Shown: positions 41,401 to 53,400 of the stretch, one piece after another | Numbering within the stretch: position 1 is the first letter of the stretch | How the letters are laid out: each line of letters opens with the position of its first letter | NCBI GenBank assembly: GCA_004794785.1 | Contig: SJOL01004130.1 | Span: forward strand, 168,000-231,999 | Source of the DNA: Opisthorchis felineus | Taxonomy: Eukaryota; Platyhelminthes; Trematoda; Opisthorchiida; Opisthorchiidae | DNA length: 64,000 nucleotides | Direction: 5' to 3' | The notes under the pieces: generated by a model | Seen by the model: the letters and a program-made list of their open reading frames with translations, nothing else | The model's database searches: none | Told to the model about the DNA's origin: nothing | Position numbers and translations under genes: made by a program

Positions 41401-44400
41401 TACAACACAGTCAGTACTGTAGCCTGGTACCTACCTGTCTACGTGAGTCAATGAAATTCCATGGGGACAGCACAGGTAACCCAAGCTGATGAACATAATC
41501 TGTGGTTAGTGGTTTAACTTCAGCCGACACATTATCACCAAAGTGTAATTAAGTTTGCAAACGGTGTGTTCAAAGACTACGCATGTAGCGGAACATATGC
41601 CCAAAGATGGAATGAATGAAACTGTCACTTCCTTATGTGCATCGACATCGTCCATATCGATAAGGTTTCCTGCTTGAACACTGGGGATGCACAGGTTGTC
41701 CAGGGCCTAAATCTTATACCGAACAACTATGATAATGAAGCGAAAATGCACAGAGTGAACAGTATTGTGGATAACTGTGTGTAGGACGGCCTTCGTAGAG
41801 CTTCTTGTCGGGTCATATTATGCTAAATTTTGATCCGTGGCCAAACAGGCTTTCTTCAGAAGTCAGACAGAAATGCACAATGTAAGGTACGTAGACTAGT
41901 CAAGAGTACACGACTTACCTCCGGAAGGACGCGTACCAACAGTATTTTACAGAACGATCCAGTAAACAAACGGAAGCGAAAATGAGGTTCAAAGCAAAAT
42001 ACGATAACAAATGGAGCAGAATCGGTCCGGTCCGAGGTTTCTGTATTGATTCGGTAGACTGTGAGTCTCCAAAGGACTGAACGGTAGGCGTATCGGAGTG
42101 CTCAGCTTGAAATGTGTAATTATTACGTTTAAAGGCAGAGTTGGTGTGAGTGACGACCGACGGGTTGGTGTTCATACACGCCAGATGAGCTGAATTCTCA
42201 TCCAGACCAAGAAGGCGGTACCTAAGCCGACATCTGAGAGAAAGATAACACTTGCATAGGCCCAGTATCAATAACCTTATTCAGAAACAAAAGGCGATGC
42301 GAACTACAGAGAAGCAACAACACCTCGAGGATTAGTGAAGTATTTAAAGAAGTGTGGAGTGGAGTACGAGAGCACGGATGACGATGGCTACCAACAGCCG
42401 ACTAGAACATATTCGTAACACAAGCTGATGGTCGAGGAGCGGTTGTCAAAATCAAAATCCAAACGTCCCGAGATCGTGTCTGGAACCTGGATAAAACCTG
42501 AATGACTTGCCACACTCCTTTCACAAGAAATCACCATGGTTGCCCCTGGGCACAGTGAAGTGTCTTCGCCTGAGTTCAGCACGATCACTCTAATTTTGTC
42601 ATTGAGTTGGTGCTTGAAATCTTTCTGCCTGTCTCTGAAACCTCATGAGTCGAAATCCTGCCAGTATGTTCGCTCACAGACATTGAGTATGCAGACGATT
42701 TGGTCTCCTTGCGACAGATCCTTCAAAAATGCAAGCCATCTTAAATGAACTAAAAAAAACTTTACCGCAAAGTTTGGCATGCGGTTCACACCTACAAAGT
42801 GTAAAGTGCTTCTACAAATATGGATGGGATCAAACCTAAACATCATGCTTGCAGACGAGCCAATCGACATGGTGGATAAATCCAAAAAAAATCAAATCGT
42901 TCGGCTGTAGCACCCTTTCGGTGCCTAGGTGCAGTGCCAACGGAAGGAGGCACGAGGGCTGGGATACTTCCAGGTTACCCAAGCCTGGAGAGGAGCAGTC
43001 GAGATACGGAACCTCCGAGCCGTAAGCTGGCGCCTTAACTACTGAGCTACCTCGTTTACCTGGGTGGTTGTATGAGTTACGGTGGAATGGCTGGAGACGA
43101 GATTACTTCTCGAATCAGGAGGGCCAGGGCAGCTTTTGCTAACCTCCGACACTTATGGCGCCGACGTGACTTCGGTTTATATGTTCAAGGCAGAGTTTAC
43201 ATTGTGGCAGTGCGATCCATACTGCTTTATGGATCAGAGACGTGACCTGTGCGCGCAGAATACATACGGAAGCTGTCAGTGTTTGACCATCGGTGCCACC
43301 GAAGTATTGGTCGGGCCTGATGGAATATCGGACCAGTAGTGCTGAGTTACGACATATGGTCTTAGGAAGAAGAAACTCCCCTACAATACATGAATTACCG
43401 ACGTTCCATAGGTTACGTTGGTTAGGATATGCACTCCACATGCCATATGATTGTCTGCTTCACAGAACTCTTTTCGCCCAGCGCTGCGCTGAGTGGAAGG
43501 AACAAGCGGTGGCCCGACAATGACGTGAAAAAAAAAACGAACCAGCAACTCAGTTGGGTGGACAACTGCCGTCCCCTGGATGGGGACTCCGGGACTCAAC
43601 TTACCAATGGTTAACGGCAATGGCAGAATGGACCGATTGCGCAGTCAGTGGCATTCATCCATCAAGGCTATAGAATTCACTGCGTAGGTACCCTGTTTCC
43701 GACCTAACTGAACATGCCATCCGCCTGCAATGCCAGACTATATCTCTCACACCTTCCCATTTTCAGGTAATCGAAACTGTAGCAGCTGGAACCAATGTAC
43801 TTATGGTACATGTTGTATAGCTGATGAATTGATAAGTATGAAGATGTATTACACAAAAAACGGTGGTTAATTGCTCTAAAATGTCTCATTTCAGTAACTA
43901 AACTCCCTACTGTCGTTACTACTACACTGAATATTGTACTGCTCACTGGCGCTGTTCCTGGCTTGTTGGAAGCCGACTTCATTTTAATCAGACGGTGTAC
44001 CAGAACACCATCTATTCTCCAATAAAAATCCTCTACTTTTCTCGCACAAACCTTGATGTATCGACACATCGTTTGTGCTCAAATCCCCACACGTTCCTGC
44101 ACAGTTCCTTTACATTTCCTACACACTGACTTACGAAACTATCTTTCAAAACGCTCTCCGGAAAGTACTGAATTACACAAGAACATCCATCTATAAGTGT
44201 CCATAGAACTGTATGTGACTCGCTGCAATAGTTCGTCCTTATCCTTTAGGAGTGAACTCCTGGAGATGTGATCCATATGAGTTAGTTTGGTTTAATTTAC
44301 TACACACTTGTGCGCATGCGTGTTAGGCGGAACCCCGCACCGAAGCCGTTTTACCGCTCGCCAGGAAGACTATCCCACACGCAGTTGGCCAGATGTTCGG

Positions 44401-47400
44401 GCCGCTTGCCTGTTGAGCATCAACGCGAGCTTTGATTAGCCGAAAGTGTGGATCCAACAGCCAATCATGATCCAGTATCCTTCGGATTCCGGGTGCGAGG
44501 GATCCCGGGGCGTCCAGAAAAAGTCGGAATTACCAAAATATTGTTGCTTCATACACTTTATATACAACGCGCTGTACACGCGTTTTTGACTTGGTTTTGG
44601 GCGTTTCACAAACTAGCTTGGAGGGTTCACACCGAAAACTGAGGTGAGGGATTACCGTTATGATAATACAATCCACTGTTTTCAATTCAATTTTCCATCA
44701 AAACGTTCATCTAAAATTCGTCAGAGATGACCAACAAAGAAAACCCTTTGAAAAAAAAGACTGATGCCATCGGGAAATCATGACTGCAGCGTAGGCATCC
44801 CAAAGCCTCTTAACTTTTCTAATGGGAACACAGGTCACGTTAGCAATAGAAGCAGCATGATGTAGTTGAACACTGCAGTATTAGCAGCAAAACACCAGGA
44901 AAAAAACGTGTGCAGTGTTTACTGAAAACCCACACGATCGACTGGCAAGTACCATTTCAACGAACACGGTAACCACATACCAAAAAGGAAAGTAAATCCA
45001 AAGGAGAACAACCATGATATCGACAAAAACATCGGCGGAACATCGAGCTGAGGTACAATGAGGAGAAAACAAACGACGTGACAATCATGCTATGCATGAG
45101 GTTGTGTTTGGATTTAAATACGAATAAAGTGTTCAGTTCAAAGAACACAAATGGTAGTAAACGCAAGTCAAATTGGCAGCCAAACTTACAATACTAGTGA
45201 ACGTTGGGAAGATAACCAAGCAGGTTCACTGACGAGGACGTAGGACTGCACACCGACAGAGAAAGTCCATAGGCAGATCAGAGCGATCAAAAATATACCT
45301 AAAGGGAATATTAGACAGAATGATTAGGTTGGTTGAAAAAATGGGCGATGAAGACTGACAGACCTCGATGGAGATCAGTAACGGTGTTTCTTGGGTCATT
45401 CAGGTTAGCTGAACAGCAGATCGATAACCTGAAAGAGGCGAACAGATGTTTTCGTGCAGTATGACTGCCTTTCTTTTACCAAATCTTCCATGAATGCGAA
45501 CGAATGGTCATACATGTCATTCGTAAGGAGTAGACTATTGGCTCTTCTCTGACAGATTACGTCTCTAATGCTAGTAAATTTGCTTGTTTTTCGTGCAGTT
45601 ACAAAATAGTGAATTTGCCGGATTGATAACTGGCTGGATCAAACATTCCACTGCATAGAGCATTAGGGCTAAACGCCTAGGTGAAAAGAGACATGCCTAT
45701 TTCTATTGGACGCACAGGGAATCCCATAATGGATGAAGTAAAACAGATATAAGACTAACGTACCGTAAGAGTGGGCGCAGCGACCGAAGCGGTGGGAACA
45801 ATCTTGGTCCATAATAAACGGGGATTTGGACAGGCGCCGACGGAGCTCGTTCATCTGGTGGATCAGACGACCTAAGTAGGCGCACTTCACACAGAGACAT
45901 ATAGAGAAGGGGATGAGAACAAGCCCCAAACGAGCCCAAATATTGGCACGACCAACAACACAAATGCCGGAGAGGGAATCCCCATCAATCTGTTGTAGAA
46001 GAAATGGGTATAAGGGACGAGGTCGAATTGTAGGCTCTGGAAGATATGAGCTGACGCAGGAGGTGAATATATCCAGTCAGTGTCTACGGAATCGACGAAG
46101 CTAAACTTTCGTAAACGAGCATGCTACATATGGGTACTGTTTTCTACCTTCCATTCAGGATGATTTCAGAATTTCGGATTTTGATGAGGACGTACCGCAG
46201 TTGAGTGCCTGTGCATTAACATTGGTGATGCTGTCGTCCGAGATGAGAAAGTCTGCTTGCAGAGGCTTAGAGGATAAGCCAATCATCGTGTACAGCTGAT
46301 GATCGGCGATAAAAAAATATACTACTTTGGCAAACACGTGCGCTGTCGCTCGCGAAAGATGGTATCATCAGTTCTGTTTGATACAACGCAACAACTAACC
46401 TACGGTCCAATCCCGCTCCGTGACGAGAACTATATCATCAGAAACTCCTAGGCACTACTGCCAAACAAGCCGTTGTCTGGCACCTAGAATGGTCTACGTT
46501 TGCCCGAGAGAATACCATCGGTAGGTACCATAACCTTCACCCCATAAGGGTCTTTTTGAAAGACGGAAAGAATGGCAGAAAAAAATCCTCACCTTGTTCA
46601 CTTGGCCACCAAAAATCAGTTGCCTGTCTGTGTTTTGAACAACAAGCCCGTAGCGAATACTGAAGAGGTTAACTAACCTTGCAACCCGTAATTGAGTACG
46701 TGAACGCGACGAAGCTAAAAAGTGTCTGTCAGACGCTTTAACTTATTTCATTGTAGATAGTAACAGTTGTGCGGTCCAGTTAGAATCGAATAAGCGCTTA
46801 AAAATAATACAAATACGAGGAAAGATACGTTAAAACATAGCAACAACAATTTGATAAACATCAAGTTACTATACGCTGCTTCTGATTCCAACCTCATTAC
46901 AACTGTGTTGCATGTGCCAGCAAATAATACCAAGATAATTCACGCTGATGGAAGGGACCGTGCTTAATTAGCACCCAACCAACCAGTTCTTCCATTCGTA
47001 AGTACACACAATAATATGCAGGTAGATCCAAGTAAAGGAATGCACGACTTACCTCTGCAACAGTCAAACTTATTAGAACCAGCACGAAGGGAATGGCGAA
47101 AGCCACCAGATGCAAGCAGGCGGATGGTGGAGATTTGCTTCGCAAGTGACGACGACCGTGATATACCTCAACTGCAACACACTTAGGACAGCCAAATGCA
47201 TCGGAAAAGCCAACCGACGACATAGGATGATCCAAAGACTGCTTCGTAGGAGGATGAAAACGTTGTCTGCTTCGACAAGGAGTTTGAATGAATGGGAACG
47301 CGGCTTGGGTAGCATGGAATACTATGGGTCTCGGTGTTACTGTTTTGGTGCACGACATTTTCCGACATGGCGTCGTATTTTCACTAAGCGATGTCAATTT

Positions 47401-50400
47401 TGTTTCTCCAGCAACAGATGATGTTCCAGCGTTATTCGAGTTTTCACCCGGCTCTTCATTGGACAAGACCTCTCCTACAAAGGACGGTGGAACGTTAGAG
47501 AGTAGTTTGATCTTCCGCGCAAATCAACAAAAAACTGAAACATGGACAGATCTCATCGTTAAAGTGTCGCTATGCAAAAAAGCGCGGAGTTAAAACGAGG
47601 AAAACGGTCCGATTGCAAATCTATCACTTTAGAGATTTTATCAGCGTTTTTGCTACGGTTGAAGAGGACCACCGTAGTGAAACGGCATCACCACCATGTT
47701 AGGTATTATTGACTAGTAGCAATCCACATGTACAATCAGTGCCGGGAGAGAAGAATGACCCTAAAACGCAGAGCACTTTCGTTTGTTCACTTGTATATTC
47801 GCGCACTGACAGTTCGAAAGCAGCTTGGGTGATTTCAGATATATGAATTCATTCAGTTACGGCTGAATTAGACTTCTTCATTTGTTCTCAGACTCTCCAA
47901 TCTATATGTGCATTACTATGGGACTGTGCTGTCGAGTGGACTTAGCGAATTCGCTACACTTCGGATTGTCCCATAGTGTCTACGATTTGATAACTTTGGG
48001 GGAAAGTACTGCATTTGGTAGCACTGGAGTAGCCTTTTTCACACGCAGCATACAGATAAAAATCACGATTAGATCCAAAGCCATCGCGTAAGCATCGTTG
48101 TGTGCAATGTGAATATTAAAATCCTTGTGGTTCAGCTATAGCACTCTTTCGGTGCCTCGCTGCCGTGCCACATGAAGGAAGCATGAGGGCCAATATACTG
48201 CCAGGTTGCCCAATCCTAGACAGGAGCGGCGAAGGTGCAGAGGTCGGGTTCGAACCAGGACCTTCCATTCAGTTTTTTCGCACAATAACCACTGAGTCAG
48301 TTCGAGCTCAAGAACCTTATCTGACGTCACGATACACTAGCAATAAGCGCACGAGCTCTGCTGTTTGCCTTCGTTGGAAAAATCACGCCTTAGGGACACC
48401 TAGTGGGATCTTTGATCCAAGCTACTGGTTCCCTCGGGAAAATGTTCACGGGACCGTAACTAAGTGGTTCGGCTTAGCTTTTTTTTGAGATAACTTACTG
48501 GAGGCGGCGGACTAGCGTATATCCAGTTATACCGTATGTGGATACAATACTTTCGAACGTAAACGTGCGCACCCAACCTGGAGCGGTATCCTGAAATTGC
48601 CGTCAATATCCTTTGCGCATCAAGTGCTAATGGTATCAGTGAGCTCGAAAGAGGCGAGGGTTGAGGTGTGAATACCACTGTAACGACAAAACGATGTTGT
48701 AGGAACACAGTGTAGATACGATTACTCAGTGCACAAGGGCCTGTCTTCGGACGTCAGTGAGGCCATTTACATTCACTCTTACGACAGATACATACAAAGA
48801 AACCCGTCAGGGTCAGCAATGTTACGCTTTTTGTTAAGCCCGTGCCACCGGAAACTTCACGCACTCAACCGTAAAACTGCATCGGATTTGACAGTGTTAG
48901 GTAGTGGCGAGAGGGGGGGGGGTGTCGAAGTTAGCTGTTCACTGGAGTTGGACACCAATTAACATCGAAGCGATATGGGAAACTGGGTTCACTTCTGTAG
49001 ACAACTGAAGCGGTCGTGATGCAAGGACTCGATAGCCCTGGTTGTCTCCAAGGCACGGTCACACGCAGATCACAACGGTCCTCAAGTGTCCTGACCACTT
49101 TACACCAACTCGACATTGACCAGTTATCAAAAAGAGAGCAGCTGTCACCCACTACCTGTGGTGTGGTGGGAGCTGTGTCTCGGGATCACACTGAAGCCAG
49201 GCTCGCTCGGAAGGGTTCTCCTTGGAGGCGAATAACTCGGCAAACAAATAGAGCTCGCATCTCTCTGTTATCCTCTTGGTATAAACTGTACCCATCAGCT
49301 TTGTGCAATCAGGTGGTTTGCGATACAGTACGGTAGGTTTCTATGAAAGATGCTGTTCAATAACCGGTGAAAAACAAAGCCCATACTTTCCTAGAGATGA
49401 AGTTGAAGTTAACTAAGGAGGATGAAAGAAGCCAATTAATAGACGTTATTTTGGTTGGAAATAAACAAAGGGCGAGACTTAAATATCATCAGGGAACCGG
49501 ATTAAACGATTGTCGATACATAAATAAGAAGGTCGATTGTGAATTCAATTCCATTCAGTGTGTCAGCTATAAACCGTGTGTCAAAGGCGCAATGGTTCCA
49601 GCTGCTACAGTTTCGATCACCGGAAAGTGAGACAGTGTGTGAAATACGACCAAGCCTTGGAGGCAATATCATATTTGGTTAGTTCGGGAATCAGGTGGCT
49701 ACCCATTGAAGGCGATAGCTTTGATGCATCAGCGCGATTAACTGCACGATCCGGTCATTTCCGCCAGTGTTATTATCAATTGGTAAGTTGAGTCCTGAGG
49801 TCCTCATCCAGGGAGGCAGCATTTGTCGACCCGAATAAACTTACTACTCAGTGTTTTCATGCTTCGTTTCCAGGTCACACACTGTCCACTCAGCACAGGG
49901 CTGGGCGAAAAGCACCATGCGAGGCAAACGGTCTTCTGGCATGCACAGTACATATCCTAACCAGCGTAACCTATGGAGCGTGAGTAGTTCATCTATCGCG
50001 GGCGACGTCCTTGTTCCTAAAACGATATGGCGTAACTTAGCACTACTAATCCGATGTTCCCACCAAACTCGACCAATGCTTCGGAGATACCGATGGTCAA
50101 ATACTGATATCTGTCACATGTCCTCTGCGCGCAGAGACCACGTCTCTGATCCGTTGAGCCGTATGAATCGCACCGCCGAAGCATAAACTCAGCCCTTGAC
50201 AGACAAACTGACGTCACGTCGGCGTCATAGGGGTCGGATTTTAGCAAAAGCTAGCCCGGCTTTCCCGATTCAATAAATAATCTCATCTCTAGCCGGTCGA
50301 CCTGAAGTTATACAGCTGCCCAGGTAAACAAATTGATGTACCACATCGAAAGCATGAGGTTTGGGTTTGATTCCACCCAGTCTTGTATCAGCACTTGACA

Positions 50401-53400
50401 CTTTACAGGCGTGAAGCGTGGCAAACCGTGTGGCAGAATTATTTAGTTTATTTAAAATGGCTTGCAATATTGAAGGATCTGTACCAACGAAAGCAATATC
50501 GTCCGTATACTCCATGTCTGTGAACGAACGTACCGGCAGGATTTCGACCCATGAGGTTTCGGAGGCAGGCTGAGAGATTTCCAGCAGCACATCAATAACA
50601 CGGTTAAAGAGGAAAGGGGGAAGAGGACAGCCTTGTCTTACCCCACTGGACGTAGTGAACTCAGGCGAGAGCTTCCTGTATACTCGTACGCGCCCACAGG
50701 AGTTCACATACTTTGCCCCCAAATGGGATATACATTTGGAAGGGACACCTCTGATCACCGGACGCCGCCAAAGTTTCTCACGATCGAGAGAGTCAAAAGC
50801 AGATTTCAGATCAATAACAACCAACGTGGAACGTTTGAAGCAGTGGCGCCGTTCAACAATTTATCTCAAGGTAAAGATATGGTCGATGCATCCTGAGTCA
50901 CGGCGAAACCCAGCTTGATTTTCACTAATCTGTCTTTCTCGATAATCGATCAACCTAGGCAAAATAATGCTAGAGAGCACCTTAGGAGCGGCGGATTCTA
51001 GGCTGATGGCACGATGTTTTTCGCATGGCTTCTTGCGCCCTTTTTGAAAACTGGGATGACGGTCGAGGAGCTCCATTCAGCTGATATTCTGTGTTCCCTC
51101 CAAATCTTCTGCAGTATGGATGTTAGGCTGTTCACCAGGACCTCGCCGCCTTCTTTGAAGCCTGCAGAGTACATACCATTCGCGTCGGGCGCCTTGTCGT
51201 GATTGACGATTAATATCTCACACAGGATTTCTGTTGTTGATGGTGTGCTGGTGTCGATGCTCCATTCAGGCTCACTGCGTTACTACAGCGGTTGCGTTGA
51301 AGGAGACCAGCTGAACTGCCGTTGGAAGTGCTCAGCCCATCGCTCAAGACGACGATTGAGGGGGCGAAATGCCGTTCCGTCTTTTTCGCATACTGTTTCA
51401 GTAACACTTGCCTTCTTCTGACTGGCTGATCGAGTCAGCTGAAATAGGGCGTGGCTATTGCTTGCAGCGAAAGCCTTCTCCATCTCCTGGGCCCTCGAAA
51501 TCCACCAGCGCTCTATGTCATTCTTCTAGCTCCTGATTATCCGGTGTTTGAGGGACCTGTGTGCCATCACATTCGCTGGTTGCTGGTATGGCTCTTCTGG
51601 CAGCAATATGATCTGCTGATCCCGACGATATCCAGTGTTCATTTGGCGGAGTCAGATGGTTTGGACAGACAGTTCTGAAAAACTGACAGCATAGCTTTCT
51701 AGGCAGGCCAGCTCGATACTCTTCAGCTGCTGAAACTTGTCGGAGTTGATGAATGGAACTGCACTGATTTCACAGGCGTAATGCTAATGTAAAGCGAAGT
51801 GATAGCCGGGCCCGCACAATGACATGACCAGAGTCAAGCTGCGTACACCAGAAGGAACGACAATCTTTAGTTGATGCTCTCCATCAGTAACTGATTGCCA
51901 CATGGTCCAAAGGAGTCCACAACTGTCTTGTGGTCGGTGACCTCCAATTAACTCGATGTGAACGTTTCTATTGAAAGTTTGTACTGGCCAGGAACAGACA
52001 ATGGTCTGTACACAACTGAAGCAGTCGCTCTTCAGTACACGTACGCTGAGTATCGACTCCAAATCTACCACACAATTGCGCTTCTTCTGGGCTTAGTCGT
52101 CAAAATTGGGCATTCATATCAACGGCCAGGATTACTATATCCGTCTTTCTTGATGACCGAAGCAGTCGCGACAAACGTTGATAAAAAAAACCATCCTTCT
52201 CAGTCTCAGAACTGCAGTCTGTCGGGGAGCACGCTGATACAACAAATTAACGCTGCTTACCGCATAGACCTGCGTTGACCTTAAATGAGCCAGACAACCA
52301 CACAGCGCAAAGACGACAGTTTACTAAGATCCAGTCCAGTAAGGCGCTTTCAGATTTGGGGCTGAGCGCAACTCCCACACCGTAAATACCACGTGCCATT
52401 GCGTCAGGATCACCGGATACCCGAAGAGTAAAGTGTGGAACAGCTGAGCTCGTCCTCAGCGGCTTGAGGTGCACGGGCGAAGTGGAGTCTTGTATGCGTA
52501 TCTCGGAGACACAACATACATCGACAGATAGGGAAAGCAAGATTTCAGCAAGATATGACTGTTTTCCAAGTTGACATAGAGTACGGACATTAAAGGCTAC
52601 AATGTGGATCAGCTGTTTTGAGATTAGTAGGTGATTATTTTGGTTTATTTTTCTGGGCGACGGTTTAGACACGGAACAGTAACTAGGGGATCGGCAGATG
52701 GGTTGGTGGCACTGCGTCATTCGACGGGTGATGAGGGGGTGTAAGGGAAGGCCGGGGAGCGAAGAGCTGCAAGGGCCCAAGCTGAAGAAAAGGGTTTGGT
52801 TGAGGCACCCGACCTTGAGCCTTTGACTCAAAATCCTGACGCGAAACAAAGTGGGAGGATATAGGGTTTTCTTCGGGGACCCTGCCCCTAACCTCTGACT
52901 CAAAAGTCTGACCCATGAGGAAGTGAGAGGATGTACGGTTGTGTTCGGGGACCCTGCCCTTAGTCTCTGAGTCAAAAGTTTGACCCACGAGTCAGCGGAT
53001 AGTAGGGTTTTCTTTATGGACCCTGCCCGGAGCGGATGACTCAATAGTCTGAGCTGCTCAGCTGCAGAGGGTTGGCCTAACCCGAGGACACAGGCAGTGC
53101 GGCATTACTATCTCACTCCTAGTGCAGCTGCGCAAAACACGTGCAGCACCAAGCTCTTTGGCTGTAAAAGTATTGTCGCCGTAATCAATAATCTGCCGGT
53201 GGTCACGGTCAACGGTTGGGCGATCGAAGTGTGCGGGTTTTAGGGTCAACTTTTTCTAACCCGTCCTTTCTCGGGGTGAGGCAGCATCGCTGCTTCCATG
53301 AATATGGACATGCTGGTCGCCTGGGGGAAACCCATTACTGACTTCACACTTTTATCGCAGACAGTACGACTTTACCTCCAGATCGCCTCATAATACGATT

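Larger units (their letters stand above)
49560..53060 (-). mobile_element. Nearly complete RTE-type LINE in smo intron 7
   Basis: Minus-strand order: tandem 5' repeats (52805-53060), endonuclease start IVAFNVRTLCQLGKQSY and VCCVSEIRIQD, an interrupted segment 51.7-52.25 kb, linker EMEKAFAASNSHALFQLTRS (51.48 kb), RT entry FQKGRKKPCEKHRAISL and ENQAGFRRDSGCIDHIF, RT motifs DLKSAFDSLDRE and GVRQGCPLPPFLF, YTDD box (MEYTDDIAFVG), the C-terminal domain toward 49.85 kb and a 3' segment to 49.56 kb. The 184-codon RT block 50270-50824 is open, but stops elsewhere make the element inactive. Same strand as smo. Confidence 0.75.

Noticed and set aside
46196..46295. Exon-like block as a regular smo exon
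   Set aside because: It breaks the conserved AE-IDGDSLSG join and the reading frame; kept only as a possible poison exon.
50270..50824. Active LINE reverse transcriptase
   Set aside because: Open over 184 codons with RT motifs, but the box is YTDD and the rest of the element has stops and an interrupted endonuclease.
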